DNA of 64,000 bases, taken from the NCBI GenBank assembly GCA_050084985.1, contig JBITNC010000001.1:88970001-89034000 (forward strand), given 5' to 3'. Each line of letters starts with the position of its first letter. The first letter of the stretch is position 1. Under the pieces are notes generated by a model, which was not told the DNA's origin, made no database searches, and worked only from the letters and a program-made list of their open reading frames with translations. This DNA comes from Nageia nagi. Lineage: Eukaryota; Pinophyta. Both the position numbers and the translations under genes were made by a program. This document shows, in pieces, positions 48,295-59,610 of the stretch.

Positions 48295-50433
48295 ATTCAA
48301 CACTAAAGACATGCTTTATTTGATTTCACAAATGCAAATGTTTTATGATTCAAATAATAACCTATGTACCCAAATACATTTCTCATCTCAAGTATCATAG
48401 ATGTAGAGTGATATTATTAATGCTTATTTTCTTATATAAAATTAGCCTTTCACCTAGATTCCCACACAAGAGAAGCCCAAGTACTACTAATCCTTAATTA
48501 GTTCCCCTTGGGCAGCAATATGCTCTCATAAGGAGAAGTACTAGCTATTTTTTAAAGTTGTGATATTTATTAGATCAATCAAATTATTAATCTTGATTAG
48601 GTTTTAAGTTATCCTCCTAGGTTATTAGGATAATCTTTGAATGGACATGCAGATATGTGGTATCACTACACACATGTGTGTCCACCTAATAGAGCTAAAT
48701 CCAGACCAATAGAGGACTTAGGGGCAATTAAGAAGTACAAAATTTTCACCACTTGGATTTCAGACATAAAGGTTTTAGTCTACCTATCCTCACCTCATGG
48801 CTTTCCAAACAAGTCATGTTGCAGAATGTACGTGCAAATGTGTTCATTTTAAGGGGTTGCTTATATCAATGTTTGCATTTTTGCTTGCATAAGCAAATAA
48901 GTTAAAATGCAAAATATGAAGTAAAAGAGTATAAGAAAAATATCATCCATGCAAAAAAAAATTAAAACTTAAGTGTCCAATGGATTTTGTTTACCAACCC
49001 CTAAAGGACATATTTATATCAATCCTTATTTTGTACAAGTTAACTTTGCAAAATAAATAAATACTTGAGCATAAGCATGTATTAATTTCAAAAATTTGCA
49101 TAAGTTAAACTTTAGGAATTAGGTCTTAAGCATGCAACATTCTATTGAAAAATAAGTAATAGGCATGCATTATTTAATTTAAGAAGCATTCATTATTCCA
49201 TAATTTGCATAAGTTAATTCATTAACTTTGCATAAAGGAAAAAAATGCATAAGTCCATTCATAACATTGCATCAAAGATCTAAAAAATTTAGCTAGCATA
49301 AGTCCATCCCATCACTTTGCATAAGGAAAAACCATAAAAATTTTCAAGTAGCTAAAGTAGGATCCATTAATAATTTGTCTCTCCACCTTTTTTGTTAAGG
49401 CTAAAAATACTTAAGGAGAAAAAATAACCTTAGTATATATAAAAAATTTAGAAGAGATCTTTTAAAAAGTACTAACACTATCAAGTGTTTATTTTAAGCC
49501 TTTAAAAAAAATTTCTACCCTTTCTAAAAATAATTCTTTAAATTTTGAAGAGGTAAAAAAAATGCCCTCCCCCCAAAAAAAATTATTATGAAAGTACATT
49601 ATAACAAATGGTAGACTAGAGAAATTACTCTTCCTCCTACAAGAAATTAAATGTAAACAAGTGACCCATTCTTCACTCAATAAAAACTTAATGGATAATG
49701 AGTGCTCATAATTAAATGCAAGTAAAGAGGGTGAGAATTGCATGCATCAACTTTGACTAAGAAGAGAAGCCATTTTTTTTTAAAAAGGAAAGAAGCCATA
49801 AAAAGGAGGCATGTGGCGAGCGAGCATGAGAAGGGAGAGAGACTACGAGGGCCAAAGTTGGCTCCGAGGTCAGTCTTACAAAGAGTTTTTGAATGAGTCA
49901 TGATGAGTGCTTATGTTAGACATGTATGCTAAATTTGGGATAACAAAAGGGGACTGAGAGGAGAATGAGGAGAGCTCAACCATGAGAGGGAGAGTAGAGT
50001 GCAGTCACAAAGCCGATGAGAGAGCTATGGATACTTGGTGTGTGTATATCGCTCCCCTCTACTTGGGTTTCTCATGGATTTCTTATAGTATTTAACTATT
50101 ATATAGATTGAAATGGTGCATAATATGAGGAGGGTAAAAAGTGATGAAATAGAGATACATTAGGGAGCAGAGCAAGGGTAAACCTATTTAGGAAAATGGA
50201 GAGCAATGAAAAAATGCCAAACCTATGATGCACATAGAAAGAGGGATCAAGTCACATTCCAGGGGGAGTCATAGCATCCATGAATAGAGGAGGGGGATGG
50301 TAGAGGGTGAAGTAGGCTACAGTGCATGGCATGAGGTAGTGGAGGTAGAGGTAAGGAGCTAACGAAGGTAGGTCAGATCATGTGAGAGGTGCCTGGTGGC
50401 ACAAAGAAGCTTTGGAAAATAGCGAACGTTCTT
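48295..50433 (-). other. Leader of element J, truncated, no PBS or 5' LTR
   Basis: Begins at the gag-proximal end of the family leader, contains the conserved block (about 48420-48800), AT-rich DNA with GCATG words, and a long cassette that is pyrimidine-rich on the element strand (about 49780-50420). No PBS complement (TGATACCA type) or 5' LTR follows; instead the 35-bp motif described below and then H resume. Confidence 0.7.
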
Positions 50434-50500
50434 GTTATAGTTCAATTCTCTTTTCTATTGGTCAATTCTTATTATAGTTCAATTCTCTTTTCTATACTTG
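50434..50500. repeat. Duplicated ~35-bp motif at right border of J
   Basis: Two copies of TTCTTRTTATAGTTCAATTCTCTTTTCTAT, in pieces at about 50435 and 50468. A third, slightly changed, is at about 52104. The motif is nearly the reverse complement of the outer end of the J LTR (44873-44902). J is therefore bounded by inverted copies of its own LTR terminus instead of two LTRs. Confidence 0.65.
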
Positions 50501-51556
50501 TGAAAATTCTTAAACTTTTTCTTTTCAAAGTATAGGTGATTAATGCAACCAGAGTCAACAATCTATTTAAATAAAAAAGAGCAAGATATGAAGTAAAGCA
50601 TCGTAATAAAACTAGCATGAGCATTTTTTTTTCTTTGTAGTTCTTTACATTTTCATTACCTTTGTTCTTTTTCTCTCTTTTCTTTTTATAGCAATAAACT
50701 TCTTTGTGACCTTGAATGCCACAATAGTTACAATTACCATCAAATTTTTTCTTAGGATAAAGATTATTTGCTTTATCTTTTCAATCTCTTTTCTTGAAGT
50801 GGTTGTTGTTGCCATTATTTCTACTATTATGGTTGTTGTTTTTGTTGTTCCTACTACTATTGTAGCCATTACCTTATTTCTCAAACCTTTGGAAGGAAGA
50901 AGGATAAGATTTCTTTTAATGGTTGAACTTCTTCTTGAACGAGCAATGTTATTATCCTTAGGAGAAAAACTCAACACTTTATTGTTAAGGGTTTCCTCAT
51001 GCTCCAATAGGTACCTAAAAAGATTCTCAAGAGAGAAAACTTCTTCATAATCAAGCCTTATTTTCATAATTGTTACAAAGTTTCTAAACTTTGAAGAAAG
51101 GATTTGAAGAATGATGAAGACCATGAAGTCATCATTGATCTAATTGCACCCGCAAGCAACAAATTGAGTCCTTAGATCAATAATTTTGTTCAAGTAGATA
51201 GGCATATTTTTATCTTCCCTTTGATAAGATTGAAATAACTTTTAGAGGATAGTAAATCTTTTTGAAAATTTTAAACTAAGGTAGATTTGTTTAAGCTTAT
51301 CTCAAGTTTCTTTTGCTGAGGTTGAAGAGAAAATCATCAAGAGCATATCATCTAAAACTACATTATAAATCATGGAGGTTGCCAACTCATTCTTTGTGTT
51401 GTAAGCCTCTAGTGCCTTCTCACCTATATGAGGTATAATATTCTCATTTATTATTTGCCAAAGCTTCCTTTCTTGTAATTCATCTCTTATCTATGGTTCT
51501 CAAATCCCATAGTTGGAACCATCAAGAATGTGTTTTGGTAAAATGATTTCTTTCAT
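50501..51556 (-). pseudogene. Decayed gag and protease start of H
   Basis: Minus strand, start at 51556 after TTATGTAGTAA. Gag runs to about 50700 with 'DDVLLM'-type and 'LLEHEETLNNK' segments recognisable. Zinc-knuckle zone near 50700, protease beginning near 50560. It joins, after J, to 44877 with about 110 bp missing. Stops and a frameshift near 50940 disable it. Confidence 0.82.
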
Positions 51557-52099
51557 TTACTACATAAGAATGTGAAATAATAAGCATCTGGTTTTAATAA
51601 ATAACATTAAATGTTAAATTTTAATCAAGTAAATAATACATGTTACATTTAACATTAAAGACATGCTTGATTTGATTCACAAGTGCAAATGTTTTACAAT
51701 TCAAATAATAGCCCATGTACCTAAATATATTTCTCATCTCAAGAAATGTAGATGTAAAGTGATAATGTTGAAGCTTATTTTATTATCTAAAATTAGGTTT
51801 TCATTTTGATGCCCACATAAGAGGAGCTTAGGTCCTACCAATCCTCAACCAGTTCTCCTTGGGTAGTAATATACTCTCATAAAGATAAGTACTAGCTATT
51901 TTTAAGGTTTTGATGTTTATTGAATTAACCAAATTATTAATCTTAATTAGGTTTCAAGTTGTCCTTTTAGGTTATCAGAATAATCCCTAAATGGATGTGC
52001 AAACATGTGGTATCACTACACACATGCTTGTCCACCTAATAAAGTTATATCTAGACCAACAGAGGACTTAAGGGCAATTGACAAGTATGAACTTTTCAA
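51557..52099 (-). other. Leader of H, gag-proximal part
   Basis: Contains one copy of the conserved family block (about 51770-52090) and breaks off at the AAGTATGAACTTTTC site, which is repeated as AAGTACAAACTTTTC at 52138-52152. Confidence 0.7.
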
Positions 52100-52404
52100 T
52101 TCTTGTTATAGTTCAATTTTGTTTTCTATACTTGTAAAGTACAAACTTTTCTTCTTGACCATGCATTAGAAAGAGTTTTACTTTGAATGATTTTTGTGGG
52201 ACACCTATTCAAGGTGTAAATAGCAATGCTCATAACTTCACTCCATAAGAATTTAGGAAGATTACCTAACATGCATCTAGCCATCTTTATAATTATTCTA
52301 TTTTTTCTTTCGGTAAAATTGTTCTATAGAGGAGTGTATAGAATTGTAAACTACCTCTTGATTCTATACTTAGCATAATAGTCATTGAATTCATTACTGT
52401 TATA
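52100..52404 (-). pseudogene. Integrase fragment inside leader of H
   Basis: After a third copy of the 35-bp motif, about 250 bp of minus-strand copia integrase (including the 'MARCMLGNLPKFLWSEVMSIAI' region in decayed form) passes at 52404 straight into leader sequence. This is the same joint as J at 48294. A second, J-like deletion derivative has therefore been joined into H here. Confidence 0.7.
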
Positions 52405-55400
52405 TTCAACACTAAAGACATGCTTGATTTGATTCACAAGTGCAAATATTTTACAATTCAAATAATAGCCCATGTACCTGAATACATTTCTCATCTCAAG
52501 AATTGTAGATGTAAAGTGACATTGTTGAGGATTATTTTTTTGCTTAAAATTAGGTCTTCATCTAGATGCCCACATAAGAGGAGCCCAAGTCCTACCAATC
52601 ATCAACCAATTTCTCTTGGGCAGTAATATACTCTCACAAGGAGAAGCACTAGCTATTTTTCAAAGTTTTGATATTTATTGGATAGGCCAAATTATTAATC
52701 TTGATTAGGTTTCAAGTTGTCCTCCTAGGTTATCAGGATAATCTCTAAATAGATGTACAGATATGTGATATCACTACACACATACCTGTCCACCTAATAG
52801 AGTTATGTCTAGACCAATAGCAAACTTAGGGGTAATTGAGAAGTATGAACTTCTTTCCACTTGGATTATCAAACTTAAAGGCTCCAGTCCACCTGTCTTC
52901 ACCTCATGGCTCCCTAAACAAGTCATGTTGTATAATGTATGTGTAGATATATTCATTTTATGGGGTTGCTTATATCAATATGTGCATTTTTATTGCATAA
53001 GCAAATAATTCAAAGTATTAAATATGAAAAAAAGAGCATAAGTAAAGCATTATCCATTCAAAAATTTGAAACCTAAGTGTCCAATGGGTTTTGTTTACCA
53101 ACCCCTAAAGGATATCTTTACATCATCCCTTATTTTGCACATGTCCATTCCATACTTTGCATAAGGGTAAATACTCAACATGCATTTTTAAGTCATAAGC
53201 ATGCATCTTAAAAAAATGTAAGTTCTAAATATTAACTTAAAAAAAATTAAGTCTTTGAGTATGCATTAAAAAAATTAAGCTTTAAGCAAAAAAAAAAAAT
53301 GCATCATTCATATAGCTTAAAAAATTTTAAATAAGCATGCATCATTCCAATAAATTAAGTAAGAAGAATGCATTATTTAACTTAAGGATTAAGTAGGAAG
53401 CATGCATTATTTGATTACTTAATAAGTATCAAGCATGCATTTAAAGTAAAAAATTTAGTATGCAAAGTAGATAAAAATTTAAGTAGAAAAATTTAAGTAA
53501 GAAATTTATACAAATTCCTTCGCTTATTTACTTAAAGGTTTATTCTTAAGGGTAGCATACTAAATAATTTATCCTTAAAATTATTTTGCATAAAAAAAAA
53601 TTATACTCAAGAATATTTTTAAAATGAGGGCATTTAATAGCAATGATGAATTTTTGACCATCTTTTTACTCTAAAGTAATGACAATGGTTTAAATTTGGA
53701 ATATAAATGCATTTAGTAAAGAAGTGGCTTGCAAGTAAAGAAAACGTAAATGCCCTCCAAAAAATATACGTTTACTTCTAGAGAGCTTGTAACTATTAAA
53801 TGAAAAGAAGGTGACCCATGCATAGTTAATGCTACTCAAGCATTCCAAGGACAAAAAAAATTAAAAATAAAAATAAAAGCTTCTAGGTAAAAAGATGACC
53901 CCCACTTTCCTTCTTCCAAGAAGGAGCATATGTTGTTTTTGAAAGGGCATTTAATAAAGGTAAAATAGGTTGCAAGAAGTCAAAGAAATTAAATGCAAAG
54001 ACACAAAAAGAAACCTCAAAAGGGTAGCATCACAAGGAATACAGAGTTGGAGGAGAAAGGCTGGGGTTGTGAAGGAGAAGAGTTGCTAGACTATCATTGT
54101 GTTAGGGATGATTATTGACCTTTATTTGGTTGTCTTGGATTGGTATTGGACTAACTTGTTAATTTGTAATTTTTCTCCATGGATGATGTTTACTACTGAC
54201 TTCTCTTATGTGGCTTCTACTTCTTCCATCCTACTAATATGGTCACCTAATTCCTCTTTTATGTCTATTAATTGTTTGAAAATTTCATACCTATTGCTTG
54301 ACTCTACCTATGACTCAATTGACTCCTTTCCATTATTTCCTTCTCACTTTGCATTCTTTTGGATTACCATTTGGTTACCCTCCTTGTTACCCTGGGTTTT
54401 TAAGGCTACATTCATGCTTGGACTCGCATATAGTTTCACTTTTTTTAGGAATCTCTTATTTTTTTTATGTTCCACTATAGTTTGTTTCAATAGCTCTCGG
54501 ATAGTTTCTACTAAATGTCCATATTTATGGAAGATTCAAGATCAAAATGGTATTGCTTCAAAATCCAAGGCTTGTCTCCATATGTATTCTCATAACTTGA
54601 TGGTGGCTTAGGTTAAGCTCAACATAGATTCTAGAATATAGAGTTGAACCTCCTAAAACTATATCTCTTGATCGACCAATATATTTGCCCAACATATTAC
54701 CAATGGCTTCTAAAATCTCTTACTTCCATATTTACATTGTTGTTGGTTCAATTCTAGGGTCAAATCCCATTTTCCATGGTTGTAAGAAGAGCCTACTTGG
54801 TCAATGAAGAACCTTACTTTAGGAAATGGTGCCAGTAACCAGTGTTAGTTTCATTGGTTGACCCCCATGTGTGATAGGGGCCTCCTTCAAAGGTATGGTT
54901 TCTATTCATAATCATATAAAATTCTATTGAGAAGTATCCATTTGAGATTAGAAGGATCTTAAAATCTCCTTATGGATCCATTATATTATTGACCAATTAC
55001 ACAAAAATCTTAAATTTGGTCGCAAACCTATAACTATGAGATTAGAGCTAGCAGGGAGAGAAAAATAAAATATGCAAGGGTTGGCGATGACCAGGTCATT
55101 TCAATAGGCTATAAAGGAGGAGGTCAAGAGGCTATGGATAAAAGGTCATGAGGAGGGAGAGAGAGGTGGCACCAATAGAGGAGGTGAACCATTATGGATA
55201 AGGCACTTGCCATCAAAGTGAGAGATGAGGAGTGTAGATCCTTGTTGAACCTAGCCACATAGCATAGTGAATTAGCATGTTTGAAAAAAAGGTTAAGGGT
55301 TTGTAGGCTACCAACTTAGCTACAAATGATAAAGAGGTTTGGTTGGCTAGCTTGGAGGAGAAATAGTGAGGGGATGTAGGCTGAGTAACACATGACAAGG

Positions 55401-56121
55401 TAGAGCAAAGCAATTGAATGGGCTTAGCAATGTGCAACACATCAAGTTTCTACCATCTTTATTAGCATTGACCTTACTACCTCATTAGTGTTAATTGGCC
55501 TTCTCCTTAGACATTGGTGAAATTTTGGAGGACCAAAAAATTGTAATACACAAATGTATATTTTTCTTAAAAAAATGTAGTGCTTCCCTTCCCTTTTTTT
55601 GAAAAAAATTATCTTGCCTTGCTCATTGAAGGTCACATTCAAATATAGGCACATAGATTTATATAATATTTTATACAATTTTTGTATAATGAAAAACATA
55701 TTTAAACAAAAAAAAATACATATATATTTAAAAAAAAAAAGCAACCTTTTATTTTAAGCAAGCTTAAAAAAGGATAAAAAATGTCTTATAAGGTGAAAAT
55801 AAATTTTGTATACTATCCTCTTAAATAGAAAATATGTCAAAGTACTAAGCAATTAAAAAAAATTGCAATTAACATGAGAGGATAGTATATATATATATGT
55901 AAATAAAATTGCATTATGATGCTATTTTAATCATATTTTTCTTAGAAAAAGAACTAACACATTAATAATATGCTAGTATCAAAAAAAACAAAAGCCAAGA
56001 AGGAGGATTTTATACCTTCTCTTGAATTCTACCTCAACAATGAAGAGTAGAGAGAAGAATGAAGACCTCGAAGTTGAAGATGAGTCTCTAAACCAAGGAT
56101 GTGAGGAGGAGCCTTCAAGGT
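52405..56121 (-). other. Second leader segment of H, with captured LINE ORF1
   Basis: Repeats the gag-proximal leader from its start: a second copy of the conserved block at about 52510-52900, AT-rich DNA with ATGCAT words to 53530, a cassette that includes LINE ORF1 sequence (54100-55050) and GC-richer DNA to 55540, then AT-rich DNA. The 5'-splice-like sequence is degraded (GAGGTAGAAT, near 56033), close to the PBS. Apart from the LINE, no coding signal. Confidence 0.7.
54100..55050 (-). pseudogene. LINE ORF1 fragment (DUF4283 / zf-CCHC type)
   Basis: On the minus strand, in shifting frames, the typical plant L1 ORF1 order is readable. 'GLRPNLRFL' is near 55010 and 'FLQPWKMGFDP' near 54790. 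Then 'YEILEAIGNMLGKYIG' is near 54700, 'YSRIYVELNLS' near 54620, a zinc-knuckle-like 'C-x-F-x-R-N-Y' region near 54520, and a 'NRYEIFKQLIDIKEE' tail near 54280. The plus-strand 170-codon frame at 54099-54611 is its shadow. It lies sense to H inside the leader cassette. Confidence 0.7.
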
Positions 56122-56133
56122 GCTTTGATACCA
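56122..56133 (-). other. Primer-binding site of H
   Basis: TGGTATCAAAGC on the minus strand, three bases from the 5' LTR; initiator tRNA-Met type with one change. Confidence 0.82.
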
Positions 56134-56136
56134 ATT

Positions 56137-56630
56137 TGAAGGAACTAACACTAACAAGATAATTACTAATCAACCAAAGTCACATGAAAGCTCATAATTA
56201 CATCTAACAAACTCACAAAGCAATCTCACAACATAAGATGTAAGTAGTTCCTCCAACTAGGAGTACATCCACTAACTAGATCTTTACTTCAATCACAAAT
56301 ACAACTCTCTTACAATCCTCCTAATCTTAACTCCTACACTTCTATCCTATAGCATAACTTTACTTCACAATTGGTGTGTAATCACAAAGAGGGAGCCTTC
56401 TATTTATAGTCCAAAATCCTTCTTTGTATCACCCTTTTATCCAATGTACAAAAGCATGACATGCATATCCTTTTACCCAAGAGGTATGCTCATGATATGG
56501 AGTGTAGGACAAGTTACATTATCATATTTACTAAAATACTTAAGGTATCAAATAATACCCTTAATTATTAGTGAAATTACATAGAATATTTAATACAACC
56601 CTTTACAATAATGCATTATACATTTCAACA
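56137..56630 (-). repeat. 5' LTR of element H
   Basis: On plus TGAAGGAACTAAC...CATTTCAACA, 494 bp; TATA-like CTATTTATAG near 56400; U3 dyad near 56535-56570. Confidence 0.88.
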
Positions 56631-57382
56631 TAAAGGAGGGTCAACCTACGAGGGTGGAGAATAAGCCATGAAGGAAGGTAGCCTATGAGGAGGCCACAGT
56701 AAGTAATGGATGAGGAGTAGAGAATGCTAGAGCCTGCATGAAGAAGGCAACCTATTGAGAGACAACACCTAGGAGGTGGTTGGCTAGGGAGGAGAATGAG
56801 CAGTGGATGAGGAGCAGAGAATAGAGAGACCACCAGCTCAACATATTATAAGTTTAAAAAATATTAAATTTCTTCCCCCCCCCCCACCTTTTTTTTGATA
56901 CCATAGAATCAAAGGGTAATGAATAAATAAACAAATTTTATTTATTTATTTAAGCAAAGGGTTATACTAATTGATTTTTAATTAAATAAACAATAATTTC
57001 TTTTTTATATATACAAACCCTTTGATAAAACTTCCAAACCAAATACATGCAAAATTAGAGCAATAGAAAAAGCATTTTAAACTTATCACTAATAATAGAA
57101 AGTATTAGTATAAGTAAACAAAAAAATTACTTTTCAATATTTTGCTCTTAACAACATTTGCCACATATATAAGAGAGAACTAACATAATACAAAATATGT
57201 TAGTAACATTAGTTAAATATGCTAAAAAAAGATAAAAAAAAAATGAAGGAGATTGTATGTAGGAGGTTATACCTTATCTTGAATTTTACCTCAACAATGA
57301 AATGAAGAGATGAACACCAAGAAGAAGAGCTTCCACACCAAGGATGTGAAGAAGAGCCTCCTTGTTGGATCTGATACCAAAT
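56631..57382 (-). other. Leader of G, LTR-side part, with PBS
   Basis: Remainder of the leader of G after the insertion of H: a cassette, G/A-rich on plus (to about 56840), a C run at 56874, AT-rich DNA, the 5'-splice-like GAGGTAAAAT near 57288, and PBS TGGTATCAGATC (57379-57368). No gene. Confidence 0.78.
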
Positions 57383-57879
57383 TGTAAGATATAACACTAA
57401 CAATATAATTCTTGAATAACTAAGATATTTTGAAAGCTCACAAACACATCTAAATAACTTATAAAGCAATCTCACAATATAACACAAGATGTAAGTGGTT
57501 CCTTTAATTAGGAGTACATCCACTAACTAGATCTCACTTCATTCACAAACATGAATCTCTTACAATTCTCCTAACTCATCTCCTAAACACTATCTTATAG
57601 CATAGCTTTACTCCACAAATTGATGTATAGTTATAAAGATGGAGCCTTCTATTTATAGGCCAAAATCCTTCTTTGGATCACCCTTTTATCCAATGTACAA
57701 AACCATGACATGTGTATCCTTTTACCCAAGGGGCATACTCATGACATAGAGTGTAGAACAAGTTACATTATCATATTTACTTAAGTACTTAAGGTATCAA
57801 ATGATACCCTTAAATATTAGTGAACTTACATAGAAGATTATTACATAACCTTTATAATAATGCAATATACATTCCAACA
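57383..57879 (-). repeat. 5' LTR of element G
   Basis: On plus TGTAAGATATAAC...CATTCCAACA, 497 bp, followed by ATTAG (57880-57884), the duplicate of 33650-33654. U3 dyad at about 57781-57815. Confidence 0.88.
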
Positions 57880-58081
57880 ATTAGTTTTAAAGTAAGATAA
57901 TTTATTTTTTCCAATGTTCTTAATCATGGAAACTTTATTCTTCCATACAATTCTATTTTTACTATGGCTTTCTCTTTGATTGATTGCAACTACTTTAGAT
58001 TTTACTATGGTAATTATTTTCTTCATCACAACACTTCAAATTCTTCATTTGATATGAGAGAAGCTTGATTTATTGGGTTAA

Positions 58082-58990
58082 ATGGATCCAAAATATGGAA
58101 ATTTCATGGTATTCAATGGTGAAAACAAAGAATATTGAAGCATTAGAATGATAACTTTTCTCATCTCTCAAGACTTGTGGACTCTTGTCTCCCAGGGTTA
58201 TATAGAAGTAGATGCAATGACATTTGCACTACTCATAGTAGATGAGACAAAGGAGCTACTGGACACTCTAAAGAAGGATGTTAAAGCTCTATTTACATTA
58301 CAAATTGGGATAGATATTTCAATATTCCCTAAGATAGTAGTATCTAAAATTTCAAAAGATGCTTGGGATACACTTGAGTGTGCCTGAAAGGGTTCAATCA
58401 AGGTCAGAGTCACCATGTTGTATATGCCTCAGAGATACTTTGAATCTCTCAAACTGGTTGATGGTAAGACCATTTATATATTCATGGATAAATTTCATAT
58501 TCTACTTAATAACATTCATTCTCATGGTGAGAATACTAAATTAAACCTGGATCATTAAGAAAGTTCTTAGAAGCCTTCCACAGTTTGATCCCATCACCAT
58601 TATAATAGATGAGTCTAAGGATTCGTCTAGACTCACTCTAATTGAGTTATTTGTAAGCTTATAGAATTTTGAGCAAAGGATCAAAGATAGGTCTAAGTAC
58701 CTTGATCAATATTTCCAAGTAATTTAGAATGAATGATTAGCCTTCTACTTCCTCTAGTTACAACTCCTCTTCAAGAGGTCATAGTAATAGAGGTCACAAA
58801 GATGATCATGGTGGAGAAAGAGTTTTCTTAGAATATAGATAAAATAGTGTCAAATAGAGCCTAAACTCATGATATTGTGACTTCTATGGAAAGGATGGTC
58901 ACATGGAACAACAATGTTTCAAGAAAATAAAACAACTATATGCCACTTCATTGAAGGATCCATTGGTGATGTCAACCAATTTCTAATGCA
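58082..58990 (+). pseudogene. Decayed UBN2-type gag of element L
   Basis: ATG 58082. The protein begins M-D-P-K-Y, with TGA at 58136 in place of the Trp of the usual 'YxxWxxRM' motif. 'ISQDLWTLV', 'KKDVKALFTLQIGIDISIFPKI' in pieces, and 'SKDAWDTL' follow, the hallmarks of the UBN2/DUF4219 gag of plant copia. A zinc knuckle remnant (CDFYGKDGH...QC) is at about 58878-58925. One open piece of 79 codons (58148-58387) survives. Shifts and stops follow. Confidence 0.85.
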
Positions 58991-59610
58991 TAATAACTTT
59001 GAAATTGTTGATGATTAGATTTAGTATTTATAAAATGATCTTTAAATTATATTACCATAAATAAGAGCTTATTTTTCAACCTTGAGGAAAATATCATTGG
59101 TAAAGTTAGGTCTAGTCATAATAATTAGGTCAATATTATCGAAAGAGGTTTAATTGCTTTGAAAGCAAATATCGATCATATCATGTAGATGCATGACACA
59201 TTGTATGTTTTGGGGATAAAGCATAATATTCTCATTATTTGTAAAATATTCTTTAAAAACTACATGCTAGTTTTCATGAAAAAGAATAACACCATTACAA
59301 ATGAGACCAATCACCAAGTAGTCACTGCTGTTCTCATAAATGAGAATAAAATGTATATGTTAAATATGTAGCTAGTTATTCTTAAATGCTTGAAGATCAC
59401 TCTTGATCTAATATGATTGTGGCACAAATTATTTGGTCATGTCAACTTCAACTCATTACAAAAAATGCATAAAATCTTGTAAGATAACTACCAACCTTCT
59501 CCAATCCATCAGACACTATGTGTGAGAGTTGCATCTATGGAAAATAATATCGTAGCAAGTTTCCCATCCACCCACATCATGTTAAGATTCCCCTTGAATT
59601 GGTGCACATA
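58991..59610 (+). pseudogene. Decayed protease and pre-integrase region of L
   Basis: Protease active site is not preserved (about 59000-59060). The stretch 59189-59371 reads the downstream part ('DTLYVLGIKHNIL'). The pre-integrase zinc region is visible at 59410-59550 ('LWHKLFGH', 'CESC'). Ends at GGTGCACATA (59601-59610), where integrase is interrupted. Confidence 0.75.

Larger units (their letters stand above)
40724..56630 (-). mobile_element. Copia element H nested in leader of G
   Basis: LTRs 40724-41217 and 56137-56630, both 494 bp, about 12% different by eye, hence older than D. Internal order (minus): leader 56121-52405 and about 52100-51557, gag-protease 51556-50501, then J inserted, then integrase-RT-RNase H 44877-42120, 3'UTR. 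The flanking five bases are GAGAG and TAAAG (3 of 5 match), so the target duplication is weak. Mutation or a recombinant origin of one LTR are both possible. Confidence 0.75.
33655..57879 (-). mobile_element. Copia element G with nested H and J
   Basis: Outer element of the right nest. 3' LTR 33655-34151, 3'UTR, pol and gag (34860-38763), leader 38764-40723 then 56631-57367, PBS 57379-57368, 5' LTR 57383-57879. Both LTRs are 497 bp by my borders. The five-base ATTAG duplication on both sides confirms the pairing despite 16 kb of later insertions in its leader. Confidence 0.88.

Noticed and set aside
54099-54611. 170-codon plus-strand frame with hydrophobic stretches, like a membrane protein
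   Set aside because: It is the complement of LINE ORF1 sequence readable on the minus strand.
55213-55440. 75-codon minus-strand frame in the leader of H
   Set aside because: No recognisable motif, inside the GC-richer cassette, no support from other copies.
56874-56885. C homopolymer as a possible assembly artefact or functional tract
   Set aside because: Short homopolymer in leader DNA. Nothing further supports a role, although run length may be a sequencing error.
57209-57523. 104-codon minus-strand frame across the PBS and LTR of G
   Set aside because: It spans an LTR/PBS border, which is non-coding. Likewise 8013-8258 crosses the A LTR into antisense RT, and 55979-56173 crosses the H LTR and PBS.
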